Shown piece after piece: positions 1 through 8,841 of a stretch of 64,000 nt of DNA. A model generated the notes under the pieces. That model had not been told where the DNA came from. It searched no databases and saw nothing but the letters and a program-made list of their open reading frames with translations. This DNA is from Thermolongibacillus altinsuensis (lineage in GTDB: Bacteria; Bacillota; Bacilli; Bacillales; Anoxybacillaceae). Where the stretch lies: NCBI RefSeq assembly GCF_004341205.1, contig NZ_SLUL01000003.1, forward strand, positions 124,001 to 188,000, read 5' to 3'. How positions within the stretch are numbered: the first letter of the stretch is position 1; each line of letters begins with the position of its first letter. The translations under genes and the position numbers were made by a program.

Positions 1-1
1 C

Positions 2-1636
2 GATGGAAAAACATTGCGCCTTGTCAACGAAATTGCCGATTTTGAATACATCGTCACCTCATCCGATTTAGAAGCGCTTATTTTAGAGATGAATTTGATT
101 AAAAAATACGATCCGAAATATAACGTCATGTTAAAAGACGATAAAGGCTATCCGTTTATTAAAATTACCGCGGAAACGCATCCGCGTTTAGTTATTACGC
201 GAAAAGTGAAAAAGGATAAAGGAAAGTATTTTGGGCCGTATCCGAACGTGCAGGCAGCACATGAAACGAAAAAGCTGCTTGACCGCATTTATCCGTTAAG
301 AAAATGCGCCACATTGCCAAAACGCGTTTGTTTGTATTATCACATGGGCCAATGTTTAGCCCCGTGTGTATATCCTGTTTCGGAGGAAGAAAATAAACGA
401 ATCGTCGAGCAAATTTCGCGCTTTTTAAACGGCGGATATAAAGAAGTCAAACAAGAATTAACGGAAAAAATGATGCAAGCAGCTGAAGAGTTGCAGTTTG
501 AGCGAGCGAAAGAGTATCGCGATCAAATTGCGCATATTGAAGCGATTATGGAAAAACAGAAGATGATTTTAAACGATTTCATTGATCGCGATGTGTTTGG
601 TTATGCTTACGATAAAGGTTGGATGTGCGTGCAAGTGTTTTTCATTCGGCAAGGGAAGCTGATTGAACGGGATGTTTCTTTATTTCCGATGTATCAGGAG
701 CCAGAAGAAGAGTTTTTAACGTTTTTGGGGCAATTTTATGCGAAAGAGCATCATTTTAAACCAAGGGAAATCGTATTGCCGCGCAGCGTCGATGGAGCCA
801 TTGTCGAGCAGCTGCTTGAAATTCATGTGACGCAGCCGAAAACAGGAAAGAAAAAAGAATTGGTCGATTTGGCTTGCAAAAATGCTGAAATTGCATTGAG
901 AGAAAAGTTCTTTTTAATTGAACGTGATGAGGAGAGAACGATCAAGGCCGTCGAAAATTTAGGGAAACTGCTTGGAATTGCCACGCCGCATCGAATCGAG
1001 GCATTTGATAATTCCAATATTCAAGGAACAGATGCGGTTTCGGCGATGGTTGTGTTTATTGATGGAAAACCAAGCAAAAAAGAGTATCGAAAATATAAAA
1101 TTAAAACTGTTCAAGGACAAGATGATTATGAGTCTATGCGCGAAGTGGTACGAAGAAGATATACGCGCGCATTAAAAGAACGGTTGCCGCTTCCTGATTT
1201 AATCATCATTGACGGCGGAAAAGGACAAATGCAAGCAGCGAAAGACGTGCTGGAAAATGAACTAGGGCTGTCCATTCCGCTTGCAGGGCTTGTAAAGGAT
1301 GAAAAACATCGCACATCACATTTGCTTATTGGAGATCCTCCAACGGTTGTGGCGTTAGAAAAAAATAGTCAAGAGTTTTATTTGCTGCAGCGCATTCAAG
1401 AAGAAGTGCATCGTTTTGCCATTACATTTCATCGACAAGTGCGAACGAAGTCTGCGTTTCAATCGATCCTCGATCAAATTCCAGGGGTCGGAGAGAAAAG
1501 AAAACAAGCGTTGTTTCAACATTTTGGTTCCATCAAAAAAATGAAAGAGGCAACTGTTGAGGAGCTACAAAGAGCGAACATTCCGAGAAATGTAGCGGAA
1601 AAAATTTATGAAACGCTGCAAAAATACGAAAGCTGA
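2..1636 (+). CDS. uvrC: UvrABC system protein C (5' partial)
   Basis: Excinuclease subunit that makes both incisions beside a bulky DNA lesion after UvrA/UvrB recognition. The frame is open to the left edge of the window, so the start and roughly the first 50 residues (most of the GIY-YIG nuclease domain) are missing; the TTG at position 14 is internal. The visible part has the Cys-rich segment with [13 protein letters not shown], the UVR (UvrB-binding) helix near [15 protein letters not shown], the RNase H-like UvrC nuclease domain ([18 protein letters not shown]) and the C-terminal helix-hairpin-helix (IPGVGEKRK). The match to the Bacillus protein is close throughout. A strong terminator follows the stop. 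Confidence 0.97.
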   Translation, partial: DGKTLRLVNEIADFEYIVTSSDLEALILEMNLIKKYDPKYNVMLKDDKGYPFIKITAETHPRLVITRKVKKDKGKYFGPYPNVQAAHETKKLLDRIYPLRKCATLPKRVCLYYHMGQCLAPCVYPVSEEENKRIVEQISRFLNGGYKEVKQELTEKMMQAAEELQFERAKEYRDQIAHIEAIMEKQKMILNDFIDRDVFGYAYDKGWMCVQVFFIRQGKLIERDVSLFPMYQEPEEEFLTFLGQFYAKEHHFKPREIVLPRSVDGAIVEQLLEIHVTQPKTGKKKELVDLACKNAEIALREKFFLIERDEERTIKAVENLGKLLGIATPHRIEAFDNSNIQGTDAVSAMVVFIDGKPSKKEYRKYKIKTVQGQDDYESMREVVRRRYTRALKERLPLPDLIIIDGGKGQMQAAKDVLENELGLSIPLAGLVKDEKHRTSHLLIGDPPTVVALEKNSQEFYLLQRIQEEVHRFAITFHRQVRTKSAFQSILDQIPGVGEKRKQALFQHFGSIKKMKEATVEELQRANIPRNVAEKIYETLQKYES

Positions 1637-1662
1637 CCGTTTGCAAGCGCGGTCAGCTTTTT
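1629..1662 (+). terminator. Intrinsic terminator of uvrC
   Basis: Inverted repeat AAAGCTGACCG / CGGTCAGCTTT with a 10-nt loop followed by a T run. It begins at the last codons of uvrC. Confidence 0.85.
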
Positions 1663-1739
1663 CAGTTGGTTAAGAAAGCATGAACATTTTGAACGGGAAG
1701 AATGTCTTTTTCGAGGCGTACTCGATGTCTAACCTCAAA

Positions 1740-2183
1740 CTAGATGTGATCTTTTCGATCCCATTTCACCGTAAAGTATACGGTTTTCGATTTTTTCTTT
1801 TGCTGTTCATACGTTTCGGCGATTTGTCTTTTTTGTTGTTCAATTTGCTGGGCAAGAAAACCTGCTTCTAGTTGGAACGTGCAAGAGTCACCCCAATCAA
1901 AGCGCGTCGAAACAAGCGGACCATTTAATTCAAACTCGTATTCATCCTTTTTCTCCTCAAGAAGCGTTAACGTTCCCCAACCTGCTTTTTCAAAAAATGA
2001 AATAATTTCTTCAATCGTTTGGAGTGGATATTTTCGCGCTAATTCTTTTCCTACCCAGTACAAAATGAAGGAGGTATCTTTACCAAACATGCTAGGAAAA
2101 ACAACTTGGCGAATCAATTCATAGCCAAACGCAGGTACATGAAGATCTTTTAACAATTCACTGTGTTCTTGAAACGATTTCAC
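1740..2183 (-). CDS. yslB: YslB family protein (DUF2507)
   Basis: A 147-residue soluble protein of unknown biochemical function, recognised as YslB by the segments YELIRQVVFPSMFGKD, YWVGKELARKYPL, FFEKAGWGTLTLL and FQLEAGFLAQQIEQQ. The reading frame extends upstream to 2255, but the GTG at 2183 is preceded by GGGGAG at good spacing and gives the expected family length, so I chose it. It lies between uvrC and sdhC on the opposite strand, as yslB does in B. subtilis. The family has a V4R-like appearance, but that is an impression and not a demonstrated activity. Confidence 0.85.
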   Translation of the reverse strand: MKSFQEHSELLKDLHVPAFGYELIRQVVFPSMFGKDTSFILYWVGKELARKYPLQTIEEIISFFEKAGWGTLTLLEEKKDEYEFELNGPLVSTRFDWGDSCTFQLEAGFLAQQIEQQKRQIAETYEQQKKKSKTVYFTVKWDRKDHI

Positions 2184-2326
2184 GATTGACTCCCCTCTTT
2201 CTAACAAAATTATATCGAACGTCGAAAGGAAAAACAGTATTGACTTTTCTCGCATTTGGCATTTTGATAGATTTGATTTTTATCTTAAAATTAAAAAATA
2301 ATTGAACATTTCGTGAACACCTTTTC

Positions 2327-2355
2327 TTGACGCTCCTACATTCTGGGAGTACAAT
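2327..2355 (+). promoter_or_regulatory. Sigma-A promoter of sdhCAB
   Basis: TTGACG (2327-2332), 17-bp spacer, TACAAT (2350-2355). Predicted transcription start is near 2362, leaving a leader of about 125 nt before sdhC. Confidence 0.75.
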
Positions 2356-2365
2356 GAATGTGACG

Positions 2366-2405
2366 TTATCAATGGAAATGGAAGTGTTTACAACACCATT
2401 GATAA
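2366..2405 (+). promoter_or_regulatory. 5'-terminal stem-loop in the sdhCAB leader
   Basis: Perfect 10-bp inverted repeat TTATCAATGG / CCATTGATAA with a 20-nt loop, starting only a few bases after the predicted transcription start. There is no T run after it, so it is not a terminator. It could be an mRNA-stabilising 5' hairpin or a protein or sRNA target. Confidence 0.6.
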
Positions 2406-2486
2406 TAGTCTAGTAGATGAGGATGGGAGCGTGTGAAGAAAGTTTTTCACAATGTAGCATTGTCATTATTTTAAGGGGGGTTATGT

Positions 2487-3095
2487 ATGGCGCAAAATCG
2501 TGAATTTTTCTACCGCCGGCTTCATTCGTTGTTAGGAGTTATTCCAGTCGGGCTTTTCTTAGTTCAGCATTTAGTCGTGAACCATTTTGCGACAAGAGGT
2601 CCAGAGGCGTTTAACCGCGCAGCTCATTTTATGGAAAATTTACCATTCCGTTATTTTCTTGAAATATTTGTTATTTTTCTTCCATTGCTGTTCCATGCCA
2701 TCTACGGTCTTTATATCGCCTTTACAGCGCAAAATAACGTAAGTCGATACAGTTACTTCCGAAACTGGATGTTTATGTTGCAGCGCTTATCGGGAGTCAT
2801 TACGCTTATTTTTGTCACGTGGCATGTGTGGGAAACGCGCGTTCAAGCCGCATTTGGAGCAAAGGTTAATTACGACATGATGGCCAACATCGTTGATAAT
2901 CCATTTATGCTTGCCTTTTATATTGTCGGAATTGTGTCAACAGTATTTCACTTTGCAAACGGCTTATGGTCGTTCTTTGTAAGCTGGGGAATTACTGTGA
3001 CTCCTCGTTCGCAACAGATTTCTACATACGTGACAATGGGGATTTTCGTCGCACTTTCGATTGTCGGAATTCGCGCGATTTTAGCATTCGTTTAA
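2487..3095 (+). CDS. sdhC: Succinate dehydrogenase cytochrome b558 subunit
   Basis: Membrane anchor of succinate:menaquinone reductase (complex II), 202 residues with five transmembrane helices. It binds two b haems; the four axial histidines known from the B. subtilis protein are at the same positions here (H28, H70, H113, H155). The start is supported by an AAGGGGGGTTAT ribosome binding site. First gene of sdhCAB, with a sigma-A promoter and leader hairpin upstream. It links the TCA cycle to menaquinone reduction. Confidence 0.97.
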   Translation: MAQNREFFYRRLHSLLGVIPVGLFLVQHLVVNHFATRGPEAFNRAAHFMENLPFRYFLEIFVIFLPLLFHAIYGLYIAFTAQNNVSRYSYFRNWMFMLQRLSGVITLIFVTWHVWETRVQAAFGAKVNYDMMANIVDNPFMLAFYIVGIVSTVFHFANGLWSFFVSWGITVTPRSQQISTYVTMGIFVALSIVGIRAILAFV

Positions 3096-3122
3096 TCCAC
3101 AACATTGGAGGAGTGAGGAGAC

Positions 3123-4883
3123 ATGAGTAAAGGAAAAATTATCGTTGTAGGTGGAGGACTAGCCGGTTTAATGGCAACCATTAAAGCGGCAGAAGCGGGC
3201 GTGAAAGTGGATTTATTTTCATTAGTGCCAGTAAAGCGATCTCACTCTGTTTGTGCGCAAGGTGGGATTAACGGTGCGGTTAATACAAAAGGGGAGGGAG
3301 ACTCTCCTTGGGAACACTTTGATGATACGATATACGGCGGTGACTTTTTAGCGAATCAGCCACCGGTAAAAGCGATGTGCGAAGCAGCTCCTGGAATTAT
3401 TCATTTGCTTGATCGTATGGGTGTGATGTTCAACCGCACGCCTGAAGGTCTTCTTGATTTTCGCCGCTTTGGCGGAACGCAGTATCACCGTACTGCATAT
3501 GCGGGAGCGACAACAGGACAGCAGCTCCTTTATGCGTTGGACGAGCAAGTGCGTCGTCATGAAGTTGCTGGGCTTGTCACGAAGTATGAAGGATGGGAAT
3601 TTTTAGCTGCTGTTTTAGATGATGAGCAAGTTTGTCGCGGAATTATCGCTCAAGATTTAACGACGATGGAAATTAAAGCGTTTCCTGCTGATGCCGTCAT
3701 TATGGCAACGGGCGGACTAGGGATGATTTTCGGTAAATCAACGAACTCTGTTATTAATACAGGTTCTGCAGCATCCATTCTTTATCAGCAGGGAGCTTAC
3801 TATGCGAACGGGGAATTCATTCAAATTCATCCAACGGCCATTCCGGGAGATGATAAGCTTCGTTTAATGAGCGAATCCGCTCGCGGAGAAGGTGGACGAG
3901 TCTGGACATATAAAGACGGAAAACCTTGGTACTTCTTAGAAGAAAAATATCCAGCGTACGGAAATCTGGTGCCGCGCGATATTGCGACACGCGAAATTTT
4001 CCATGTATGTGTGGATTTAAAATTAGGAATTAACGGCGAAAACATGGTTTATCTCGACTTGTCTCATAAAGATCCGAAAGAATTAGACATTAAACTTGGT
4101 GGAATTATCGAAATTTATGAAAAGTTCATGGGTGAAGATCCTCGAAAAGTGCCGATGAAAATCTTCCCTGCTGTTCACTATTCAATGGGCGGATTATGGG
4201 TTGATTATGATCAAATGACCAATATTAAAGGATTGTTTGCAGCAGGAGAATGCGACTACTCAATGCACGGTGCGAACCGTTTAGGAGCAAACTCGCTTTT
4301 ATCAGCCATTTATGGCGGAATGGTCGCCGGTCCGAAAGCGGTTGAATATATTAGAGGACTTGAAAAATCTGCTGATGCCATGCCGTCTTCATTGTATGAT
4401 CGTTACTTAAAACAAGAAGAGCAAAAGTGGAACAAAATTATGTCGATGGATGGTACAGAAAATGCCTATGTTCTCCATAAAGAGCTCGGTGAATGGATGA
4501 CGGATAACGTAACGGTCGTTCGCTATAATGACAAGTTATTAAAAACAGATGAAAAAATTCAAGAGTTGCTTGAACGTTATGAAAATATTAACATTAACGA
4601 CACGGCAAAATGGAGCAATCAAGGCGCAGTCTTTACGCGTCAGTTGTACAACATGTTGCAATTAGCGCGAGTGATTACGCTTGGTGCTTACTATCGCAAT
4701 GAGAGCCGCGGTGCTCACTATAAGCCAGAATTCCCTGAACGTAACGATGAAGAATGGTTAAAAACAACGATGGCGCGCTTTACTCCGGATGGACCAGCAT
4801 TCCATTATGAAGATGTCGATACATCGTTAATTAAACCACGCAAGCGCGACTACACGAAGAAGAAAGGGGAAGTAAAAGCATGA
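3123..4883 (+). CDS. sdhA: Succinate dehydrogenase flavoprotein subunit
   Basis: Catalytic FAD subunit (586 residues) that oxidises succinate to fumarate on the cytoplasmic face of the membrane. The N-terminal dinucleotide-binding motif GGGLAGL is at about residues 9-15. The histidine in RSHSVCAQGG, near residue 41, is the expected covalent FAD site. IHPTAIPGD belongs to the substrate site, and GANRLGANSL lies near the C-terminal side of the FAD domain. Its stop overlaps the sdhB start (ATGA at 4880-4883), so the two are translationally coupled. GGAGGAG precedes the start. Confidence 0.98.
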   Translation: MSKGKIIVVGGGLAGLMATIKAAEAGVKVDLFSLVPVKRSHSVCAQGGINGAVNTKGEGDSPWEHFDDTIYGGDFLANQPPVKAMCEAAPGIIHLLDRMGVMFNRTPEGLLDFRRFGGTQYHRTAYAGATTGQQLLYALDEQVRRHEVAGLVTKYEGWEFLAAVLDDEQVCRGIIAQDLTTMEIKAFPADAVIMATGGLGMIFGKSTNSVINTGSAASILYQQGAYYANGEFIQIHPTAIPGDDKLRLMSESARGEGGRVWTYKDGKPWYFLEEKYPAYGNLVPRDIATREIFHVCVDLKLGINGENMVYLDLSHKDPKELDIKLGGIIEIYEKFMGEDPRKVPMKIFPAVHYSMGGLWVDYDQMTNIKGLFAAGECDYSMHGANRLGANSLLSAIYGGMVAGPKAVEYIRGLEKSADAMPSSLYDRYLKQEEQKWNKIMSMDGTENAYVLHKELGEWMTDNVTVVRYNDKLLKTDEKIQELLERYENININDTAKWSNQGAVFTRQLYNMLQLARVITLGAYYRNESRGAHYKPEFPERNDEEWLKTTMARFTPDGPAFHYEDVDTSLIKPRKRDYTKKKGEVKA

Positions 4884-5641
4884 GCGAAAATAAAACGGTT
4901 CGAATTATCGTTACAAGACAAGATCGTCCTGACTCCCCTCCTTACGAAGAAGAATTTGTGATTCCGTATCGCCCAAATATGAACGTCATTTCTGCACTGA
5001 TGGAAATTCGCCGCAATCCCGTTAACGCAAAAGGAGAAAAAACAACCCCAGTTGTTTGGGAGATGAACTGTCTAGAGGAAGTTTGCGGCGCTTGTTCGAT
5101 GGTCATTAACGGAAAAGCGCGACAATCATGCACCGCTTTAATTGATCAATTGGAACAGCCGATTCGCCTTGAACCAATGCGGACGTTCCCGGTTATACGC
5201 GACCTTCAAGTGGATCGCAGCCGCATGTTCGATTCGTTGAAAAAAGTAAAAGCATGGATTCCGATTGACGGAACATATGATTTGGGGCCAGGTCCGCGCA
5301 TGCCGGAACGGAAGCGTCAATGGGCTTATGAGTTATCAAAATGTATGACGTGCGGTGTATGTTTAGAAGCTTGTCCAAACGTAAACAGCAAGTCAAACTT
5401 TATCGGACCTGCACCGCTTTCGCAAGTTCGTTTGTTTAACGCTCATCCAACTGGAGCGATGCATAAAGCAGAGCGATTAGAAGCCATCATGGGAGATGGT
5501 GGGCTTGCAAACTGCGGAAACTCGCAAAACTGCGTTCAATCTTGCCCGAAAGGCATTCCGCTTACAACATCTATTGCCGCACTCAACCGTGCAGCGACGA
5601 TTCAAATGTTCCGCAACTTCTTTGGAAGCGATGAAGTGTGA
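4880..5641 (+). CDS. sdhB: Succinate dehydrogenase iron-sulfur subunit
   Basis: Electron-transfer subunit of complex II (253 residues), carrying electrons from SdhA FAD to the SdhC haems. Cysteine motifs for three clusters are visible: CLEEVCGACS plus a later Cys for [2Fe-2S], CMTCGVCLEACP for [4Fe-4S], and CGNSQNCVQSCP for the third cluster. The N-terminal domain is ferredoxin-like and the C-terminal domain is alpha-helical. Last gene of the operon, closed by a terminator just after the stop. Confidence 0.98.
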   Translation: MSENKTVRIIVTRQDRPDSPPYEEEFVIPYRPNMNVISALMEIRRNPVNAKGEKTTPVVWEMNCLEEVCGACSMVINGKARQSCTALIDQLEQPIRLEPMRTFPVIRDLQVDRSRMFDSLKKVKAWIPIDGTYDLGPGPRMPERKRQWAYELSKCMTCGVCLEACPNVNSKSNFIGPAPLSQVRLFNAHPTGAMHKAERLEAIMGDGGLANCGNSQNCVQSCPKGIPLTTSIAALNRAATIQMFRNFFGSDEV

Positions 5642-5649
5642 TTGACGGA

Positions 5650-5682
5650 TGGCTGACTCGAGAAAGGGTCAGCCGCTTTTTT
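5650..5682 (+). terminator. Intrinsic terminator of sdhCAB
   Basis: GGCTGAC / GTCAGCC hairpin followed by CTTTTTT. It lies between sdhB and the thioesterase start, which argues against the longer upstream start for the thioesterase. Confidence 0.75.
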
Positions 5683-5703
5683 AAAAAAAGGGGGAGAGGG
5701 TCA

Positions 5704-6168
5704 TTGAAACACATTTCTTACATTGACGATTTAAACGAATGGAAAGCATCTTTTTCGTTTTTTCATCCAATTAAAGTTCGCTTTTCAGAAACAGATGCAT
5801 TTGGCCATTTGAATAATACCGTTCCATTTGTTTATTTTGAGGAAGCAAGGATTGAATTTTTAAGGCATATTGGATTAATGGATCGATGGTTAAGCGAGAC
5901 GTCTGAAGCCATTCCAGTTGTGGCTGACTTGCAATGTCATTTTCTACAGCAAGTTTATTTTGCGGAGCGATTACAGATCGGTGTAAAAGTTCATGAAATC
6001 GGTAATTCTTCTGTCGATTTGCACTATATTGGACAAAAAGAAGACGGAACGATCGCGTTTACAGGAAGAGGAATCATGGTGCAAATTTCAAAACAAACAG
6101 GAAAAGGCATTCCTTGGAGCGATGAAATGCGCAGCATCTTAAAGGGATCATCTGAAACCTTGACATGA
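5704..6168 (+). CDS. ysmA: Acyl-CoA thioesterase, 4HBT family (YsmA)
   Basis: A 154-residue hot-dog fold thioesterase. The catalytic-type motif RFSETDAFGHLNNTVPFVYF is at about residues 24-43, followed by EEARIEF. I chose the TTG at 5704 because GGGGGAGAGG is just upstream; the frame is open to 5638, but that part is the sdh terminator. The position after sdhB and before gerE matches B. subtilis ysmA. The last bases of the gene, including the TGA stop, coincide with the end of repeat copy A, so the native C-terminus may have been replaced. Substrate unknown. Confidence 0.85.
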   Translation: MKHISYIDDLNEWKASFSFFHPIKVRFSETDAFGHLNNTVPFVYFEEARIEFLRHIGLMDRWLSETSEAIPVVADLQCHFLQQVYFAERLQIGVKVHEIGNSSVDLHYIGQKEDGTIAFTGRGIMVQISKQTGKGIPWSDEMRSILKGSSETLT

Positions 6169-6350
6169 ACAAGCTTTTCTGCCGCTCATCCCGAACGAAA
6201 ACGCTAGCGGACAAATGAATTTGTCCGTTATGCGTTTCACGGACGGGATTGGCATGCTAGGTAGCAAGATTTTTCTTGCCGCCTACGGCAGAAAAGCGGT
6301 TTTCTATTCATGATGAAGATAGATCGAAAATTCAACTTGAATCTATATCT
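6162..6350 (-). repeat. Dispersed structured repeat, copy A (inverted, decayed)
   Basis: Reverse complement of the repeats at 20452-20673 and 29906-30123. Shared blocks include GACATGAACAAGCTTTTCTG, a GGACAAA/TTTGTCC hairpin, GGCATGCTAG, and a ggCAAGA/TCTTGCCgcc hairpin followed by GGCAGAAAAGCGG. About 25 bp of the outer end next to ysmA and one arm of the middle hairpin are missing. An open reading frame crosses it (6276-6509) but has no ribosome binding site and is judged non-coding. Confidence 0.85.
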
Positions 6351-6358
6351 ATTTTTGT

Positions 6359-6387
6359 AACGGTTTCCTCCTTTTTTACATACTATA
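6359..6387 (+). promoter_or_regulatory. Candidate sigma-K promoter of gerE
   Basis: AACG (6359-6362), 16-bp spacer, CATACTATA (6379-6387), which fits the sigma-K -10 pattern CATAnnnTA. gerE is known to be sigma-K dependent in B. subtilis. It begins within about 10 bp of the end of repeat copy A. Confidence 0.5.
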
Positions 6388-6447
6388 TTTTGACTAAATA
6401 TATACCCATCCGTTTAGGTCTGGTTAAAGCAAGGAGGGTTACCGTAC

Positions 6448-6672
6448 TTGAAAGAACGACAATATTCGCCGAAACCGTTGCTTACCAAAAGAGAAAGAGA
6501 AGTATTTGAATTATTGCTGCAAGACAAAACGACAAAAGAAATTGCTAGTGAGTTATTCATTAGCGAAAAAACGGTTCGCAATCACATTTCGAATGCAATG
6601 CAAAAGCTTGGAGTTAAGGGGCGATCACAAGCGGTTGTAGAACTGCTTCGAATGGGTGAACTTGAACTATAA
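6448..6672 (+). CDS. gerE: Spore germination/late mother-cell regulator GerE
   Basis: A 74-residue LuxR-type DNA-binding protein made only of the helix-turn-helix domain ([12 protein letters not shown], then [20 protein letters not shown] and [20 protein letters not shown]). In B. subtilis it activates and represses late sigma-K coat genes in the mother cell. The start is TTG at 6448 behind AAGGAGGG. Its place after ysmA and before racE is conserved, but the marR-type gene ysmB that follows gerE in B. subtilis is absent here. A strong terminator follows. Confidence 0.97.
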   Translation: MKERQYSPKPLLTKREREVFELLLQDKTTKEIASELFISEKTVRNHISNAMQKLGVKGRSQAVVELLRMGELEL

Positions 6673-6673
6673 T

Positions 6674-6713
6674 GAAAACCGGCTGACCTTCATCTCTTAG
6701 GCAGCCGGTTTTC
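6674..6713 (+). terminator. Intrinsic terminator of gerE
   Basis: AAAACCGGCTG / CAGCCGGTTTT inverted repeat with a 16-nt loop, ending in TTTTCT. Confidence 0.85.
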
Positions 6714-6738
6714 TATTGTTCCAAAAAATAATCGTTTT

Positions 6739-6747
6739 TGCTATAAT
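6739..6747 (+). promoter_or_regulatory. Extended -10 promoter of racE
   Basis: TGCTATAAT, an extended -10 element, with no good -35 hexamer at 17 bp. It lies 53 bp before the racE start. Confidence 0.5.
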
Positions 6748-6799
6748 AAAAAATGTTTTGTTATACATCATATACATCAAGAAAGAATGAGGCGATCAC

Positions 6800-7612
6800 T
6801 TGGAAAGACCAATTGGAGTTATCGATTCAGGAGTTGGCGGTTTAACCGTTGCAAGAGAAATCATGCGGCAGCTGCCAAAAGAGCAAATCGTTTACTTAGG
6901 TGATACGGCACGCTGTCCTTATGGTCCGCGACCGCGTGAAGAAATTCGTCAATTTACGTGGGAAATGACGAATTATTTATTGCAATACGATATAAAAATG
7001 CTTGTCATTGCTTGTAATACGGCTACAGCGGTCGCATTGGAAGAAATTCGTGAAAAACTCAATATTCCTGTGTTAGGAGTTGTTCATCCCGGAGCAAGAA
7101 CGGCATTAAAAATTACAAAAAATTATCATATCGGTGTGATTGGAACGGTTGGTACCGTTCAAAGCGGTGCGTATGAACAAGCGTTGAAATCGATCAATAG
7201 CAGTGTAAAAGTGGAAAGCTTGGCATGCCCTAAATTTGTTCCGCTTGTTGAGAGCGGAAATTTTGAAGGTGAGCATGCAAAGCAAATTGTTGCTGAATCG
7301 CTTGCACCGCTAAAAGGAAGTAAAATTGATACGCTCATTTTAGGATGTACGCATTATCCGTTGCTTAGTCCGCTGATCAGCGAATATATGGGACAAAAAG
7401 TGGAATTGATTTGCTCTGGTGATGAAACAGCTCGAGAAGTAAGCACGATTTTGCACCATAGTCACCTGCTTTACACAGGGGAAAAACGTCGAGACCATTT
7501 GTTTTTAACAACTGGCTCAAAAGAAACGTTTCAAAAAATTGCCTCAAAGTGGTTTGGGCATCCAATTGAAAATGTGTACACAATCAATCTACAAAAAAAT
7601 CCTTCGGCATAA
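6800..7612 (+). CDS. racE: Glutamate racemase
   Basis: Converts L-glutamate to D-glutamate for peptidoglycan precursors in the cytoplasm (270 residues, normal length). The two catalytic cysteines are in VIACNTATA (about residue 74) and LGCTHYPLL (about residue 185). The N-terminal [13 protein letters not shown] motif is intact. The TTG start at 6800 follows GAGGCGATCAC. The alternative name murI is equally used. It is followed by a terminator overlapping its stop codon. Confidence 0.97.
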   Translation: MERPIGVIDSGVGGLTVAREIMRQLPKEQIVYLGDTARCPYGPRPREEIRQFTWEMTNYLLQYDIKMLVIACNTATAVALEEIREKLNIPVLGVVHPGARTALKITKNYHIGVIGTVGTVQSGAYEQALKSINSSVKVESLACPKFVPLVESGNFEGEHAKQIVAESLAPLKGSKIDTLILGCTHYPLLSPLISEYMGQKVELICSGDETAREVSTILHHSHLLYTGEKRRDHLFLTTGSKETFQKIASKWFGHPIENVYTINLQKNPSA

Positions 7613-7628
7613 GCCGAAGGATTTTTTA
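7597..7628 (+). terminator. Intrinsic terminator of racE
   Basis: AATCCTTCGGC / GCCGAAGGATT with a 4-nt loop and a T run; the racE stop codon is inside the hairpin. Confidence 0.9.
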
Positions 7629-7692
7629 CGTTCTATTTTCAAAAATAGCTCGTATACATAGTAGTACAAACTGTGATTAGGAGGGGAATTCC

Positions 7693-8742
7693 ATGCGCCG
7701 TGCGTGGTCTATTTTAATGATTTTCGCCATTTTGCTTTCAGGATGCGGGCTGTTTGGAAAAGAAAAAGCGGTGAAAGAAATTGATCCGCCGAAAGATGTC
7801 ACCTATTTGGAAGATGAGCAATCATTGCAAGAAATCGAACAAACCAATGAAAAAGAAAAGGCAACAGAAACGATTCAGCGAGAATTGTACTTAATTGATA
7901 AAAATGGTTTTGTTGTTCCACAAACATTTGCTTTACCAAAAACGAATGCAGCTGCTAAACAAGTATTAGAGTATTTAGTAGAAAACGGGCCGATATCGGA
8001 AATGCTGCCAAATGGTTTTCGAGCCGTGTTGCCAGCGGATACGGAAATTTTAAGCGTAAACATTAAACAAGATGGCACGCTTATTGTCGATTTTTCCAAG
8101 GAATTTGCTCATTACAAACCAGAAGATGAAAAGAAAATTTTACAAGCGATCACATGGACATTGACGCAGTTTGATAACGTGAAACGAGTAAAAATTCGCA
8201 TGAACGGCCATGATCAGCATGTGATGCCTGTAAACGGTACACCGATCAGTGAAGAATTGAGCCGCGAAGATGGGATTAATATCGAAACGAACGGCGTGAT
8301 TGATATAACGAACACACACGCTGTCATTGTCTATTTTCTTGCTCAAGAAGGCGATCAAACGTACTATGTTCCTGTGACGCGCCGAGTGCCGAATGGGGAA
8401 CAAGATCAGTTGACGGCTGTTGTCAATGAATTAATTAAAGGACCTAGCTACGGCTCGGGATTGTTAAGTGATTTTCAAGCTGATGTGAAACTGCTGGATG
8501 CTCCGAAGTACGAAAACGGAAAAGTAACATTAAATTTCAATGAGGCGATTTATGGGAGCGCACAAAAAAATGTGATCTCGCAGCATGCTCTTCATTCATT
8601 AGTTCTTTCTTTAACAGAACAACCTGGTGTAGAAAAGGTAGCGATCACGGTGAATGGAAAAGCAGATCTTGTTGATGAAAACGGAAAACCGCTGTCTGAA
8701 CCTGTTGCAAGGCCGGAAAAAGTGAACACAGGTAGTTTTTGA
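7693..8742 (+). CDS. gerM: Spore germination/sporulation lipoprotein GerM
   Basis: A 349-residue lipoprotein with signal peptide and lipobox LLSGCG (Cys at residue 18). Two GerMN (Germane) domains follow, at about residues 60-190 and 205-335, marked by the repeated pattern of LVENGP...VNIKQDGTLIVDFS and LIKGPSYGSG...YENGKVTLNFN. In B. subtilis it is sigma-E controlled and needed for efficient sporulation and germination. AGGAGGGG precedes the ATG. Its position between racE and rph is conserved. I could not identify a clear sigma-E promoter in the short upstream gap. Confidence 0.95.
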   Translation: MRRAWSILMIFAILLSGCGLFGKEKAVKEIDPPKDVTYLEDEQSLQEIEQTNEKEKATETIQRELYLIDKNGFVVPQTFALPKTNAAAKQVLEYLVENGPISEMLPNGFRAVLPADTEILSVNIKQDGTLIVDFSKEFAHYKPEDEKKILQAITWTLTQFDNVKRVKIRMNGHDQHVMPVNGTPISEELSREDGINIETNGVIDITNTHAVIVYFLAQEGDQTYYVPVTRRVPNGEQDQLTAVVNELIKGPSYGSGLLSDFQADVKLLDAPKYENGKVTLNFNEAIYGSAQKNVISQHALHSLVLSLTEQPGVEKVAITVNGKADLVDENGKPLSEPVARPEKVNTGSF

Positions 8743-8767
8743 AAACAATTTTTTGCTATACTATATA
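8739..8767 (+). promoter_or_regulatory. Candidate sigma-A promoter of rph
   Basis: TTGAAA (8739-8744), 17-bp spacer, TATATA (8762-8767). The -35 overlaps the gerM stop codon. Confidence 0.5.
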
Positions 8768-8778
8768 AAGGTTGATTG

Positions 8779-8808
8779 TGAAGAGGCAGAGAAAATAACT
8801 GCCTCTTA
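8779..8808 (+). promoter_or_regulatory. Hairpin in the rph leader
   Basis: AGAGGCAG / CTGCCTCT stem with a 9-nt loop followed by a short T-rich stretch (TATTTC). It may be a weak terminator for gerM or a leader structure for rph. Confidence 0.5.
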
Positions 8809-8841
8809 TTTCATGAATGTATATGAGGAGGATTATGAATA

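Noticed and set aside
6276-6509. 77-codon open frame across repeat copy A and the gerE promoter
   Set aside because: No ribosome binding site, similar short peptides arise by chance from all repeat copies, and it overlaps gerE in another frame.
8739-8762. TTGAAA with TATACT as rph promoter
   Set aside because: Only 12 bp between the hexamers; the TATATA five bases further on gives a proper 17-bp spacer.
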